Shown: positions 11,586-23,705, counted from the first letter of the stretch. The stretch is 64,000 nt of DNA from Erinaceus europaeus (GCF_950295315.1 NC_080179.1:73117174-73181173); one strand, 5' to 3'. Numbers and translations are program-made. Notes: generated from the sequence alone by a model not told the origin.

Positions 11586-11720
11586 TAAAGTGGAAAGTTT
11601 AATACTACTCTTGTTTAACAACCTAGACATATGCACAGAGGCATGAGTCATTCTATCTCACACCATCAGTAGGCTTTTTCCTACCTAGAAGGGCAAACTG
11701 TTAGCCAAGCATCTACTTAA

Positions 11721-11730
11721 GAAAGAAGGA

Positions 11731-11793
<63 letters not shown>

Positions 11794-11826
11794 GAGGGAG
11801 GGAGGGAGGGAGGGAGAGAGAGAGAA
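11721..11826. repeat. (GAAA)n-(GGGA)n-(GA)n purine microsatellite
   Basis: About 105 bases of pure purine with three successive unit types. Confidence 0.97.
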
Positions 11827-11829
11827 GAA

Positions 11830-12689
11830 ATCTACTGCTATCCACATCATCCTCTCTGCCTGCCTGTCCACCAGTTTATTTCCTTGAAGTTTCTGCTACT
11901 TACCACTGAAATCCAAGTTTTCTGCTAAAATTTACAAAATAAGCTGTTTGCATTGAACTGTGCAGTTCCAGCACAACTTTCCCTTTGTACATTTTCTATC
12001 TTCCCATCCCATTTCTTTCTCTGCTTTCTTGACTCTTCAAATGCTTCCCCTGACCTAATGCATAATTCACAGGATTCTTTTGCCTATATTTGAATATGTT
12101 TAATACCAAAAGGATTTTAAGTGATGTGAATGCATTAACCTCCTATATATGAAGGATGTTAAAGTCCTTGTAATGATCTATTTTTCCTCCTTAGACCAGC
12201 ATTTTGACTACATGTCATATTTTAGGTATAATTGATTACTTAAAACCATCATTTGAAATTCTTTATAATAGATCAGTTTACTTTATCTTGGCTTAATTTT
12301 AGTAACATATGTACTTTATTGGCTTCTAAATAAGGTAAACTTTGTGATGTCTGAGTTAAGTGTTGACTACTTGTCCTTTGATATTCACCAGAATTGAAGC
12401 AAAACCCACACTTAGAAATGTTTTGTTTTGCTTATATTATTGGGTTTCCAATTCTATCCTCATTATTAAATTTTTGGTAATGGATAAATGCCATAGGTAA
12501 GAATAGTCTAGAATTTTTCTTTCATATAGGAAAATTTGATTTTTTTAGGAAATAAAATACATCATAATACAGATTAGATAGAAATTAGGCCAGAAATCTG
12601 GACTCAAATATTTTACTAACCAGTGCTAGGAAAAGGAAAAAAAAAAAAAAAAAAAGGAGGAAAGATCTAAGAATTTTGCAAACCAAATA
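11830..12689. other. Intron sequence, no gene seen
   Basis: An A-run at 12636-12655; otherwise unremarkable. Confidence 0.5.
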
Positions 12690-13390
12690 AAGTAACAGGT
12701 GTCTACATCTTACACCTGAGATAATGCCTTACACCAACAAGCCAGAAAATGATAGGTGTTGGAGAGCTTGAGGAGAAAAGGGAGCTCTGCTACGTGACTG
12801 GTGGGTGTGCAAACTGGTACAGTCTCTTTGGAAGATTGTATGGAGAGTGTTTAAGCAAATAAAATAGAACTACCTTATGATCCAGCAATAACATTTTTAG
12901 ACACTTATTCAGTGGAAACTCAAACACTAATTAGAAAAGACATATGCAGCCCTATGTGCATAACTGCCTTATGCAGAATAACCAAAGAATGGAAGCAGCC
13001 TAAATGTTCATCGACAGTTGACTGGCTAAAAAAGTCCTGGGATATATATTCCGTGGAATATTACTCTGTGGTCAAAAAAGATGATATTGTTTTCTCTGGG
13101 ACAAAATGAATGGCACTGGAGGTGATTATGCTTAGTGAAATAAAGAGCTATAAGGTAGCTACGAGATGGTTTTACTCATATGTGGGATCTAGAGATATGA
13201 TTTATGTTAACTTGCCAAAAAGAAATAAATAAAATTTCAACAAAACAGAAGCAAGCAAACTGTTTGTAAGACTTATGAGAACTGTGATGGCTACCACTGG
13301 GAGGTAGGAGGCTGAGGATACAGAATGTAGGCAGTGGGGTGGAATTATACATTGTAACCTTAAGATCTTGTAACTGACTATTAATAACAA
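12690..13390 (+). mobile_element. Ancient L1 fragment (ORF2 end and 3' UTR)
   Basis: Contains CTACCTTATGATCCAGCAAT, AATGGAAGCAGCCTAAATG and GGAATATTACTCTG, in the order found at L1 ORF2 C-termini, followed by a 3' UTR-like stretch. Many stops are present. Confidence 0.75.
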
Positions 13391-14019
13391 ATGTTTACCT
13401 AGATGTTCAAAAGGTCTGCTATTCATCTCTATTGCTGTATTTAGCAAGGGCAGCATCTTCAGGTGACTTTCAAAATCTATGAGACTCTCCCAATGCAAAG
13501 AAACAGGACTCTAGGGAAAAATTCAGAAAACAAATCTTTTAGAAGATGTCTTAGAGCAATTTGAAAAATTTAAGCAACCTGTCAGTTTTCAAAAACTGTT
13601 GATTTTAAGAAAAAAAAAATCCCTCTTAATCAAGAACTCAGGGAACACAATAGGAAGAATATACTGTAAAACTCAAGCTCATTTTTCAAGACATGGAAAT
13701 TGGTGGAATTGCTCTTCATTATGTGACATTCCTCTCCTGCTAAAGGGAATTTCATACTGCACCAAGTACTAGAAAGGGTTGTTTTCTCCTGAGAAAGGCT
13801 TTTATTAAATACATGGTCCACCTATAAAAAATTAGTGATATCCTATAGACTATATTTATACTGACCTCCTACTTTATATTATTATATTGATATTTATGCA
13901 CATTCTTTATCTTTTATCTGTGTATTAGATATATATATTTACATTTTAATCCACTTCCAATTTTTATTTTATTTAGAGTTAATAGTTCACAGTATAGTCT
14001 TTGACACATAGGCATAGCC
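13391..14019. other. Intron sequence, no gene seen
   Basis: AT-rich; nothing recognised. Confidence 0.5.
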
Positions 14020-14141
14020 TCTCACTTCCAATATTAGTGATTTAATAATGACTGACATGATTGTGGGACAAGTTTCATACAATTCAATTCCCACTGCCAG
14101 AGTTCCATACTCCCCCACATATTAGAAGTTTCACTATTCTT

Positions 14142-14430
14142 TTTTTTAAATTTTTAAAAATTATTTATTTTCCCTGTTGTTGCCCTTGCTGTCTTTTTAT
14201 TGTTATTGTAGTTATTATTGTCGTTGTTGTTGGATAGGACAGAGAGAAATGAAGAGAGGAGGAGAAGACAGAGAGGGGGAGAGAAAGACAGACACCTGCA
14301 GACCTGCTTCACCGCCTGTGAAGCGACTCCCCTGCAGGTGGGGAGCCGGGGGCTCGAACTGGGATCTTTACACAGGTCCTTGCGCTTTGCGCCACATGTG
14401 CTTAACCCGCTGTGCTACCGCCTGACTCCC
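14142..14430 (-). mobile_element. SINE nested in an old L1
   Basis: Direct repeats AGAAGTTTCACTATTCTT and AGAAGTTTCCCTATTCTT flank it (14124, 14431; one mismatch). Complete antisense copy. Confidence 0.93.
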
Positions 14431-14703
14431 AGAAGTTTCCCTATTCTTTATCCCTCTGGGAATAAGAACCAAAGATCTTTATGGGGATCAGAAGGTGGAA
14501 AGTCTTTTTCTGTAATTGCTTCTCTGCTGGACATGGGTGTTGACAGGTCAACCCATACTCCCAGCCTGTTTCTATCTTTCCCTAGTGGGATTGGGGGTCT
14601 GGGGAGGTGAGGTTCCAAGACACATTGGTGAGGTCATCTGCCCATGGAAGTCAAGTCAGCGTCATAATAGCATCTGCAAGTTGGCGGCTGTAACATTAAG
14701 ATG

Positions 14704-15000
14704 TGGGGTTCAGGCAGTAGTGCAGTAGGTTAAGCACACATGGTACAAAACGCAAGGACCAATGTAGGATCCCGGTTCTAGCCCCAGGCTCCCCACCTGC
14801 AGGGGAGTCGCTTCACAATCGCTGAAGCAGGTCTGCAGGTGTCTCTCTTTCTCTCCCCCTCCCTGTCTTCCCCTCCTCTCTCTATTTCTCTCTGTCATAC
14901 CCCACAATGACATTGATAACAACAATAATAATAATAGCCACAACAATGATAAAAACCCCAGCAATAACCCTGGAGGCCAAAAATAAAATAAAATAAAAAG
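14704..15000 (+). mobile_element. SINE nested in an old L1
   Basis: TSD CATTAAGATG (14694-14703, 15001-15010). It includes the CCCCAGCAATAACCCTGGAG tail of the long form. Confidence 0.93.
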
Positions 15001-15239
15001 CATTAAGATGTAAAGCAGAATAAATTATTTAATAATCAGGAATTGAAAGGTAAGAGTATAGGAGATGAAAGTTGGGGTCTTCATGTTGGAAGAAGCTAGG
15101 AAGTCTATTTTAGGTATATTCCCAAGGGCCCGTGACTTTAAGTAAGCAAATAGGTGGTCAAGATATGTACTCAAAAGGAATACAAGACAATCATTCTGGA
15201 GAAAAGAAGTGTTTTTCACTGAACTATAGAAGACATTCG

Positions 15240-15520
15240 TATGGGCTAGGTACTAATGCACCTGGTGGAGAACACATTTCACCATGCTTAAGGACCCAGG
15301 TTTCCCCATCCCCAGCACCCACCTACAGGAGGGCAGCTTCATGAGCAGTGAAGAAGTACTGAAGATGTCTCTGTTTCTCTCACACACTCTCTCATTCTCA
15401 ACTCTCTCTCTCTCTCTCATAAAAAATGAAGAAGGGCAAGGGGAAAAATGGCAACCAGCAAAGATAGAATCATATAGGCACCAAGTCCCAACAATAACCC
15501 TACAGGAAACACCACCACTG
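15240..15520 (+). mobile_element. Old SINE, long form
   Basis: GGGCTAGGTACTAATGCACC, CACCCACCTACAGGAGG, CT tract and CAACAATAACCCTACAGG. Confidence 0.7.
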
Positions 15521-15529
15521 ACAACAAAT

Positions 15530-16650
15530 ATCTAGAAAAAGATTGAATCATCACAGGTGCAGGTATAAAACTTTCCCAAATCGTCACTGAACACAGAGGC
15601 TGCAATGTTTGCAAGAGCAGTAGAGGCATTTGTCCAACCAGAATTGAAGACCTGGACTGAGGGGAGAAGACAATAATTTTCTTAGTAAGAGCTAAGACTA
15701 CAATGTAATAGAAGTTAAATTAAGCAAAGGAATTTTTGACTTGAGGACACAAAAAGGATAAAGAACTTTCAGACTGGCAAGGTTGTCAACAGAGACCTTG
15801 TAACCCAGTTCTAATACAACCCCGGGGGGCGGGGGGATACGTGGACGTGCACTATTGTTGTTAAAAAGTGAAAAAGGGCTTTGCAGTCTTGTTTGGCGTC
15901 TAAGTCCAATTTCACCACAAGCGGGGCCCATGATAGACCCTGTTCTCTCAACTCATTTCTTTTCTTCTGTTATCAAAGAACCCAATCCAAGGCAAGAAAG
16001 TGCATGTATTATGCACTGAAATGATGCCTTTACATTAAAGGAAGGGGACTTTCAATAGGTTACCAAGGAAACAGCCTAGTCTCCACACCAACTTCTAATA
16101 AAGTCTTGGTCTCCTAATGAAAAAATTCCAAATCAACATATTTCTTCTCCAACTCTCTGGCTGCTAAACTTTCTACATATATTTTGAAGTTTTCTGTTTG
16201 TTTAAAAGAAGGAAAATGTGTACATCTGGCTGTCATATGCACAAATGACTATTTTAATCACTTTTTCAAACAACAAAACAATACCTGGCAAATTCAAAGG
16301 TCCAGCTTATGATCCTTGTAAGAGAAAGGAATTATCAAAAAATGTTCTTGGGAAGTCATGATGCTCAGTGTTCAATGCACAGGCAAAAAACAAAACAAAA
16401 GAAAACAAAAATACCCACAAACAACTGCCACTCACTCACTACTAGATGGCAAAAGTGGTCATATTCCAATTCACCTACTAAAGAAATAAAAATTCATTCC
16501 TCCTCTGATAAGTGAAATTATCAGTAATATCTTATGGGCTGGATTTATTTTTTGTAGTGGGAATCTTAACATGCTACATATAAATTAAATACGGAAACAA
16601 GGTCCCCAACTTTTTAAAGGCATGTTAAAATTGATTTCTGAATATGGTAA
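15530..16650. other. Intron sequence, no gene seen
   Basis: Contains a local GC-rich patch (CCCCGGGGGGCGGGGGG, about 15821-15837) in AT-rich DNA. Confidence 0.5.
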
Positions 16651-16651
16651 A

Positions 16652-16840
16652 ATGCAGCACCTGGTTACGCGCACACATGATAGTGTGAAACGACCCAGGT
16701 TAATGCCCCTGATACCCCTTGCAGGGGGAAAGCTTCATAAGTAGTGAAGCAAGCTTGCCTGTGTCTCTTTGTCTCTCTCTCTCTCTCTCTCTGTCCCCTC
16801 TCAATTTCTCTCTGTCTCTATCCTATAATAACTAAGCATG
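16652..16840 (+). mobile_element. Short-form SINE
   Basis: GCAGCACCTGGTTACGCGC, TTGCAGGGGGAAAGCTTC and a (CT)n tract. Confidence 0.75.
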
Positions 16841-16977
16841 TATATTTTTAGAAAGAATTGATTTATGAAATCTCTTACGTACACAAATTTCAGGAGACTG
16901 TTAGAGGTATGGTTATAGAGTAAGAGCCCTTTCAGATTGCACTGCTGATAAATTAGGAATAAACAAAATCACCTGAA

Positions 16978-17242
16978 GGGGAGTCATGCGTAGTGCAGCG
17001 GGTTAAGCACATGTGGTGCAAAGCGCAAGGACCCGCGTAAGGATCCCGGTTCGAGCCCCCGACTTCCCACCTGCAGGGGAGTCGCTTCACAAGCAGTGAA
17101 ACAGGTCTGCACGTGTCTATCTTTCTCTCCCCCTCTCTGTCTTCCCCTCCCCTCTCCATTTCTCTCTGCCCTATCCAACAATGACAGCAACAACAACAAT
17201 AAACAACAAGGGCAACAAAAGGGAAAATAAATAAATATTTTA
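16978..17242 (+). mobile_element. Hedgehog tRNA-derived SINE with TSD
   Basis: TSD AAAATCACCTGAA (16965-16977 and about 17243-17255). B-box-like GGTTCGAGCCC present. Confidence 0.95.
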
Positions 17243-17255
17243 AAAATCACCTGAA

Positions 17256-17779
17256 AAACCAGTATACTGATGAACCTAATTTGAGAGTGAATATGTTTTG
17301 TAGACACCTGTCTTGGTGAGATGAGAAGTTGCACTCATGTGCCAACAACTACACTGTAAGCCATTACCTCTCAATATAAAAAGAAATAAAGGCACTTCCA
17401 CTTTAGTATCCCAATATAACTGTGAGAGAAAGGCTAAATAAAGCCTAACTGAAGGATGTTCTACAAAACATCTAACTAGCAATCCTCAAAGACATCCAAA
17501 TCATCAAATAGAATGTCTTAGAACTTGTCAGAATTAAGGAGAGAACTAAGGAGATAACACATCCAAATTATGGAATATCTTGGATGGGAGATAAGAAAAA
17601 CTAAACATGTGGGACTTTGTGAAAGTTTAGAGAAAGGCATATTAAGTCTGAATCAATTTTGGAATTTTGCTCCAGTCTATTTTATAGACCTTCCCCACAA
17701 TTATTTATTGAAGAGACTTTCCTTGTTACATTGTATCTCTTGCCTCCTTTGTTCTAAGTCCCCCATGTAATTAAAGTTT

Positions 17780-17780
<1 letters not shown>
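17256..17780. other. Intron sequence, no gene seen
   Basis: Nothing recognised. Confidence 0.5.
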
Positions 17781-17782
<2 letters not shown>

Positions 17783-17833
<51 letters not shown>

Positions 17834-17846
17834 ACACACACACACA
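17783..17846. repeat. (CA)n microsatellite
   Basis: CA run with a single TA interruption near 17828. Confidence 0.98.
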
Positions 17847-17996
17847 ATATTCTATATGAGCATATAAATGCTACTGTATGAATAGAGCTTGAAATGTAGG
17901 TCAAAGAGATTATAGTTCAAAGTTAGGTTTTCCCACTTGCAATCTGAATGATTTCAGGAATTTAACCTTATATTCTTCATTTTAAAAAGGATAATG

Positions 17997-18241
17997 AGGA
18001 GTCGGGCAGTAGTGCAGTTGGCTAAGCGCATGTGGCTCAAAGCACAAGGACTGGCCTGCGGATCCTGGTTCGAGCCCCCCGGCTCCCCACCTGCAGGGGA
18101 GTCGCTTCACAGGCAGTGAAGCAGGTCTGCAGGTGTCTATCTGTCTTTCCCCTTCTCTGTCTTCCCCTCCTCTCTCCATTTCTCTCTGTCCTATCCAACA
18201 ATGACGACATCAATAACAACAACAATAATAACAATAAAAAA
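17997..18241 (+). mobile_element. Hedgehog tRNA-derived SINE with TSD
   Basis: TSD TTTAAAAAGGATAATG (17981-17996, 18242-18257). Complete copy. Confidence 0.95.
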
Positions 18242-18257
18242 TTTAAAAAGGATAATG

Positions 18258-18838
18258 CACTAACATTGATATTGAAAGTGTATTGACCAAAATATATCAT
18301 ATAATTTCTGCTGTATCATATTCAACATGTGCTGTATTCTAAATAGCTACTATTTTGCCAACCACACAGCAAGTGCTTCCAAAATATTTACTTTCTTTTC
18401 TTTCACTTGCTCCGAGCCCCAAGTCTAATGTCCAAAAGCTAAAACATCTGTCTCTTGCCTGAGTGTTTTCATTGCCAGAGGCAGCTTTGCCTGCCTAAGG
18501 GAAGTGATTAGCGTGACTAGCCAGAAGCACACCTCAAACAGAAGCCCAGAGCAGGCGACTGTGATTACCCTAGCTCCTTCATCTAAGGAGAGGATTGATT
18601 CTGGAAGGCTCCAGAGGGCCAGAGACTGGTCACTTGATAGGAAATAAGACTAAACTCCAGTGACCCACAGTGAAGCGACTTTGTAGTGTATTCTTTTATT
18701 TATTTATTTATTTTTATTATTTTCTCTTTTTTTAATTTTTTAAAAAAAATTTAATTTGCCTTTTGGTTTCTCCTCTTCTGGCCTTTCCTGGGGTCATTTA
18801 CCTACTGCATTATTTGTACACAAATCCTTGTCTTACTG
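18258..18838. other. Intron sequence, no gene seen
   Basis: 18400-18670 is less AT-rich than its surroundings, with no ORF; it might be conserved non-coding DNA but nothing proves it. Confidence 0.4.
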
Positions 18839-18839
18839 T

Positions 18840-19155
18840 CTGCTTTGGTGTGTAGCCAAATCAAATAGTCTACAGCAATAACAGTGAATTAATGAATGCC
18901 ACCAGGGTTCAAGTCCTTCCTCCCCACATGAAGAGGGCAACTTCGCAAGCAGTAAAGCAGTGCTGCACATGTCTCTCTTCCTCTTTCCCTCACTCCCTCC
19001 ACTCTCAATTTATCTCTGTTCTATCAAATAATGTTTTTTAAAAGTAGCCACCAGGATGGTGAATTCATCGGGCAAGCAATGAACCCCAGTGGTAACTCTG
19101 CTGACAGTAATGGCAATAATAATAATAATAACAATAACAATAATAAAGAAAATCA
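18840..19155 (+). mobile_element. Old SINE, long form
   Basis: GAGGGCAACTTCGCAAGCAG, CTCTCAATTTATCTCTG, GCCACCAGGATGGTG and (AAT)n. Confidence 0.65.
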
Positions 19156-19364
19156 GACATCTTAGGACTGAAACCACCTTCAAAAGTTTAATTTTCTTTT
19201 GGAACAAATGTTGTGGTAATAGTCTGGGGGTGAATTATTTTAAACTTGTTTATTATAGCTTAATTTGCCTCTACAGATAGACAGCAGCTTAGAATCACAA
19301 AGGAGTGTCTTTGCATCACGTAGAATATTGTGATACAAGATTATATGCATCTAAAAATTAATTC

Positions 19365-19575
19365 ATTATTTTTTTAATTTGATAGAACAGAGAGAAATTG
19401 AGATGGAGACAGGAGATAGAAAGGGAGAGAGAGAGAGAGAGAGAGAGAGAGGCCTGCAGCACTGTTCCACCACTTATGAAGCTTTCTGCCTTCAGGTTGG
19501 GACCAGGGGCTTGAACCCTGGTCCTTCTGCATGGTAATATATACACTCAACCCATGGAGCGACCTCCCAGATCCA
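19365..19575 (-). mobile_element. Antisense short-form SINE with (GA)n
   Basis: TTGATAGAACAGAGAGAAAT, (GA)n at 19425-19452, and GGGGCTTGAACCCTGGTCC. Confidence 0.8.
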
Positions 19576-19873
19576 AGATAAGCTATCTTAACCAACAGGA
19601 TAGTGACAAGTAGAAAGCGCGTATTAAATTGCGCACAGTGAAGGAGATTAGCCATTGCTGGCATTTGCTTTGCTTTACTTCCCTTGGGAATCCATGTGTT
19701 CAAGGACTCATTCTTTAGAGAACATATATTTAAGGAGTGGTACAATGAGAGACATATGAAAGAATGCCAAGAAGAAGATACTTCATTACAGAAAGTCACT
19801 ACAATGAACACAGACAACAAGCTTCAAGTAGGTTGGTCTCCACTGAGGTGAAGTTCTTACAGAAATGCTGGTA
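19576..19873. other. Intron sequence, no gene seen
   Basis: Nothing recognised. Confidence 0.5.
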
Positions 19874-20165
19874 TGGGGATCGGGCGGTAGTGGTGCACAG
19901 GGTCAAGTGCACATAGTACAGAGTGCAGGGACCCACTCAAGGATCCTGGTAGGAGACTGCAGCTCCCCACCTGCGGGGGTTTGGGTGGCGCTTCACGAGC
20001 GGTGAAGAAGGTCTGCAGGTGTCTTTCTCTCCCCCTCTTTATCTTCCCCATCTCTCTCAGTTTCTCTGTTTTATCCTATTTAAAAAAATGGGAGTAAATG
20101 ACCTCCAGGAGCAGTGGGTTTGTAGTGCCAGCCAAGCCTCAGAGATAACCCTGGAAGGAAAAAAA
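19874..20165 (+). mobile_element. SINE, long form (cluster member 1)
   Basis: Head GGGGATCGGGCGGTAGTGG, long-form tail CTCCAGGAGCAGTGGGTT, then an A-run that grades into (GGAA)n. Confidence 0.85.
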
Positions 20166-20227
20166 AAAAAAAGGAAGGAAGGAAGGAAGGAAGGAAGGAA
20201 GGAAGGAAGGAACGAAGGAAGGAAGGG
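20166..20227. repeat. (GGAA)n microsatellite
   Basis: About 14 units grown from the A-tail of the preceding SINE. Confidence 0.95.
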
Positions 20228-20535
20228 GTCAGGCAGTAGCACAGCAGGTTAAGCGCACATAGGGCAAAGCTTAAAGATTTGGGTTCGACCAGGTCCCCAC
20301 CTGCAGGGGGGTTGCTTCACGTGCTGTGAAGCAAGTCTGCAGGTGTCTATTTTTATTTCCCCCGCTCTGTCTTCCTTCCTCTCCCCATTTCTCTCTGTTC
20401 TATCTAATAACAACAACATAAATGGCAACAATAACAATAACAGCAGCATTGGGGGCAACCAAACGGGAAAGGGTGGCCTCCAGGAGCAGTGGATTCGAGG
20501 TGCAGGTGCCAAGCTCCAGCGGTAACAGTGGAGGA
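20228..20535 (+). mobile_element. SINE, long form (cluster member 2)
   Basis: Head GGGTCAGGCAGTAGCACAGC; long-form tail; its A-tail has become (GAAA)n. Confidence 0.88.
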
Positions 20536-20583
<48 letters not shown>

Positions 20584-20660
20584 AGGAAAGAAATGGAAAG
20601 AAAGGAAGGACAAGGAAAGAAGGAAGGGAGGAAGGAAGGAAGGAAGGAAAATAAATAAAT
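20536..20660. repeat. (GAAA)n/(GGAA)n microsatellite
   Basis: Purine-only tract after a SINE tail. Confidence 0.95.
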
Positions 20661-20767
20661 AAATGTTGGTGCTCAGATGTTTCTGTATAGAATTCAAAAT
20701 CGTAGAAGCACGTAGGTGGTTTGGATAAAACCTGAAACATTCAGCATGTTTAAAAATAGGTGTATAG

Positions 20768-21140
20768 GGAGTCGGGCAGTAGCGCAGCAGGTTAATGCAG
20801 GTGGCAACAAAGCTCAAGGACCGACATAAGGATCCCGGTTCGAGCCCCTGGCTCCCCACCTGCAGGGGAGTCGCTTCACAGGCGGTGAAGCAGGTCTGCA
20901 GGTGTCTGTCTTTCTCTCCCACTCTCTGTCTTCCCCTCCTCTCTCCATTTCTCTCTGTCCTATCCAACAACGAAGGACATCAACAACAATAATAACCACA
21001 ACAAGGCTACAACAACAAGGGCAACAAAGGGGGGAAGAAAGGGCCTCCAGGAGCAGTGGATTCATGGTGCAGGCACTGAGCCCCAGCAATAACCCTGGAG
21101 GCAAAAAAAAAAAAGAAAAGAAAAGAAAATAGATAAATAC
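20768..21140 (+). mobile_element. SINE, long form (cluster member 3)
   Basis: Head GGGAGTCGGGCAGTAGCGCA through CCCCAGCAATAACCCTGGAG and an A-tail. One of the most complete long-form copies here. Confidence 0.92.
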
Positions 21141-21197
21141 ATATTTTGAGAAAAGTAAAAAAAAATCTGAACTTTAAAAAATAATAATAACTGTAGT

Positions 21198-21410
21198 GTG
21201 GGGGGAAGGTGGTGCTGCACCTGGTTAAGCACATACCTTACAGTGTTCAAGGATGCAGGTTCGAGCCCCTGGGCCCCACCTGCAGGTGTAAAGTTTCACA
21301 AGTGGTGGAGCAGTGTTGCAGGTGTCTCTCTGTCTCTCTCTCTCCCTCTCTATCTTCTCCCCCATTCTCAATTTCTCTGTCTCTATCCAGTAACAAACAA
21401 ACAAATAAAT
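21198..21410 (+). mobile_element. SINE, older short form (cluster member 4)
   Basis: GGTGGTGCTGCACCTGGTTA, GGTTCGAGCCCCTGGGCCCC, CT-rich body and AAACA/AAAT tail. Confidence 0.85.
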
Positions 21411-21572
21411 CTGCACATTCACATCGGGGTCTTGGAGGGTACTTTGCAGTGAGTCCTACTGGATTTAACTTGGTGTTTATATTCTCCACTGGTACAACAG
21501 TACGTTTTCAGAATCTGGAGCATGTTTGCCTTTCTTGGAAACGCTACAAAGTAAAGTCAATTATTAAATATA

Positions 21573-21672
21573 GATAACATCCGTTATACTAACGGATATA
21601 ACGTTATATATAACATCCATTATATAACGTTATATATAACATCCGTTATATCCATTATACGTTAGCATCCGT
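21573..21672. repeat. Palindrome-rich tandem repeat
   Basis: The perfect palindrome TATAACGTTATA occurs twice, each followed by TATAACATCC. CCGTTATA, CCATTATA and inverted ACGGATATAA surround them. No known family. Confidence 0.8.
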
Positions 21673-22062
21673 TTTACTTAAGATGAGATGGTTTAGTAAT
21701 AAAGTAGAAAGGCACCGGGAATATTATTCACGTTTTGCTTGTTGTTTCACTCAGTTCTGTTTATTATATTCTCTTTGTTTTCCGCTGCTTTTCACTAAGT
21801 GGACTAGAGAATTCCAAAGATAAATTGTTTTCATTTCGGTTCAATAAGTTGTTGGGCACATAGCCTTTTCCTGAAATTGTGACCATATGTATTCAAAAAA
21901 TCTATCCCGAGGTTTATACTTGGGGCCGCCAATTCTAACAACAAGATACAATCCTGGGACTGAGTTCAATCAGATGTAAATTATATGCCTAGATTTTGCA
22001 TAGATAATAAGTAATGGTGAGAAGCTGCCTGGGGCAAGCCCTGCATTTGGACCTAATATAAA
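21673..22062. other. Intron sequence, no gene seen
   Basis: Nothing recognised. Confidence 0.5.
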
Positions 22063-22073
22063 ATAAACCTCTG

Positions 22074-22634
22074 GGGAGTCAGGCGGTGGCGCAGCAGGTT
22101 AAGTGCATGTGGTGCTAAGCGCAAGATCAGGCATAAGGATCCCGGTTGGAGCCCCTGGCTCCCCACCTGCAGGGGAGTCGCTTCACAGGCGGTGAAGCAG
22201 GTCTGCAGGTGTCTGTTTTTCTCTCCCCCTCTCTGTCTTCCCCTCCTCTCTCCATTTCTCTCTGTCCTATCCAACAACAACATCAATAACCACAACAATG
22301 TTGAAAACAGCAAGGGCCAGAGTCCGGCGGTAGCGCAGCGGGTTAAGCGTACGTGGCACAAAGCACAAGGACTGGTGTGAGAATCCCGGTTGGAGCCCCC
22401 AGCTCCCCCACCTGCAGGGGAGTCGCTTCACAGGAGTTTAAGCAGGTCTGCAGTTGTCTGTCTTTCTCTCCCCCTCTCTGTCTTTCCCCTCCTCTCTCAG
22501 TTTCTCTCTGTCCTATCCAACAACAACAACAATAACAACAACAAGGGCAACAAAAGGGAATAAATAAATAAATAAATAAATAACAAGGGCAACAAAAGGG
22601 AAAATAAATAAATAATTTTTAAAAATAAAAATAA
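22074..22634 (+). mobile_element. SINE carrying a second SINE in its tail
   Basis: The outer copy has TSD ATAAACCTCTG (22063-22073, 22635-22645). Its tail CAAGGGC is interrupted and resumes at about 22583. Confidence 0.88.
22321..22582 (+). mobile_element. Inner nested SINE
   Basis: Head AGTCCGGCGGTAGCGCAGCG, complete body and (AAAT)n tail. Target repeats of AACAAGGGC type surround it. Confidence 0.85.
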
Positions 22635-22645
22635 ATAAACCTCTG

Positions 22646-23119
22646 AAATGGACTTCGAAAAAAGAGGCTTTTTTTTTGTTGTTGTCCTTTTTCCTAGCTA
22701 AGGAAGCCAGCATTTTGATAGTGTTACAGTAACTCTGATTCTGATAAGTAATGGCAGAAAGTCTCGAGTTGAGGTCCGTGTCATTTTCCAGAGTCTACTC
22801 CTTTAGTGCTGTCCTGCTCCAAAAATGTAAGCAAATGGTAGAAGCAAATTGTACATTCGATTACCTGGGTGCTCACAGGGTGGCATATGAAGGAAGTGAC
22901 CAAGATCCTAAGACTTAAAGGATCCTAGTTCTTTCCTAGGCAAAGTGGAGATTAGGTCAAGTGATGTGAATAGCACATTTTAAATCAAGGGTAAAAAAAA
23001 AGTGTGATGACTTGCCGAACTTTGTGCAAATCAAGAAATATAGTTGCATAAAGTTATAGTGAAGTGAAAGGGGAAATAGGGCTTCACAGATGAGGATGAA
23101 GACAGAATAAGAATTGATC
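22646..23119. other. Intron sequence, no gene seen
   Basis: Nothing recognised. Confidence 0.5.
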
Positions 23120-23290
23120 GACTGGGAGGGTGGCTTGCCCAGTAGAGAACTTACATTTTTTTGTTGTTGTTGTTGGAAGAAACCCTGGTTCAACCCCTGG
23201 CCCTCACCTGCATAGGGGGTGGGAGATGGGAGACGATTCATAAATGGTGGAGCAATGTTGCAGGTATCTCTCTGACTCTCTTTAAAAAAA
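23120..23290 (+). mobile_element. Short-form SINE
   Basis: CCTGGTTCAACCCCTGGCC, CACCTGCATAGGGGG and GGTGGAGCAATGTTGCAGG. Confidence 0.75.
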
Positions 23291-23499
23291 AAAATGGATG
23301 TGAGATATAGTTAAACTTTTTAGATAACTTTTTGAAAATTAGGATTTTTAAACAAGTTTTGTTTTATGTCACATATTAGTTTTTAGGAACCAGGACTTCA
23401 AGCAAAATGATTTATAACAAGATGGATTTTATCATGTTTATTGGCACACCTAGGAGTTAGATTCATATGTATGTTTCTAGTCACAAAATACTTTTCCAG

Positions 23500-23588
23500 G
23501 GAGGCAGAAAACTAGAGTGTGCACTTCATGAATGTGCCCTTCCATGAGGACCTTGGTTTGAGCTTCCAGCTACCATGTGGGAGCACGT

Positions 23589-23626
<38 letters not shown>

Positions 23627-23705
23627 AACTAGCAGTGGAGCAGTATTGTGGTGTCTCTCTCTTTCTCTCTCCATCTCTCACCATCTATCTAAAAAGAAAA
23701 AAAAA
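23500..23705 (+). mobile_element. Short-form SINE with internal (GT)n
   Basis: GGACCTTGGTTTGAGCTTCC, (GT)n at 23588-23624, then CAGTGGAGCAGTATTGTGG. Confidence 0.65.

Larger units (their letters stand above)
14020..15160 (-). mobile_element. Older L1 3' UTR fragment split by two SINEs
   Basis: Diverged copies of the L1 3' block at 14020-14141, 14431-14703 and 15001-15160 are interrupted by SINEs at 14142 and 14704. Confidence 0.75.

Noticed and set aside
15821..15837. CpG island or promoter at the GC patch
   Set aside because: Only about 17 bases long, with AT-rich flanks.
16978..17110. tRNA gene at SINE heads (B-box GGTTCGAGCCC)
   Set aside because: The heads are tRNA-derived but sit in full SINEs with tails and TSDs; no complete cloverleaf was seen.
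20249..20970. Long antisense ORFs (163-188 codons) in the SINE cluster
   Set aside because: They translate SINE and (GAAA)n repeats (runs of FLSFF); no gene evidence.
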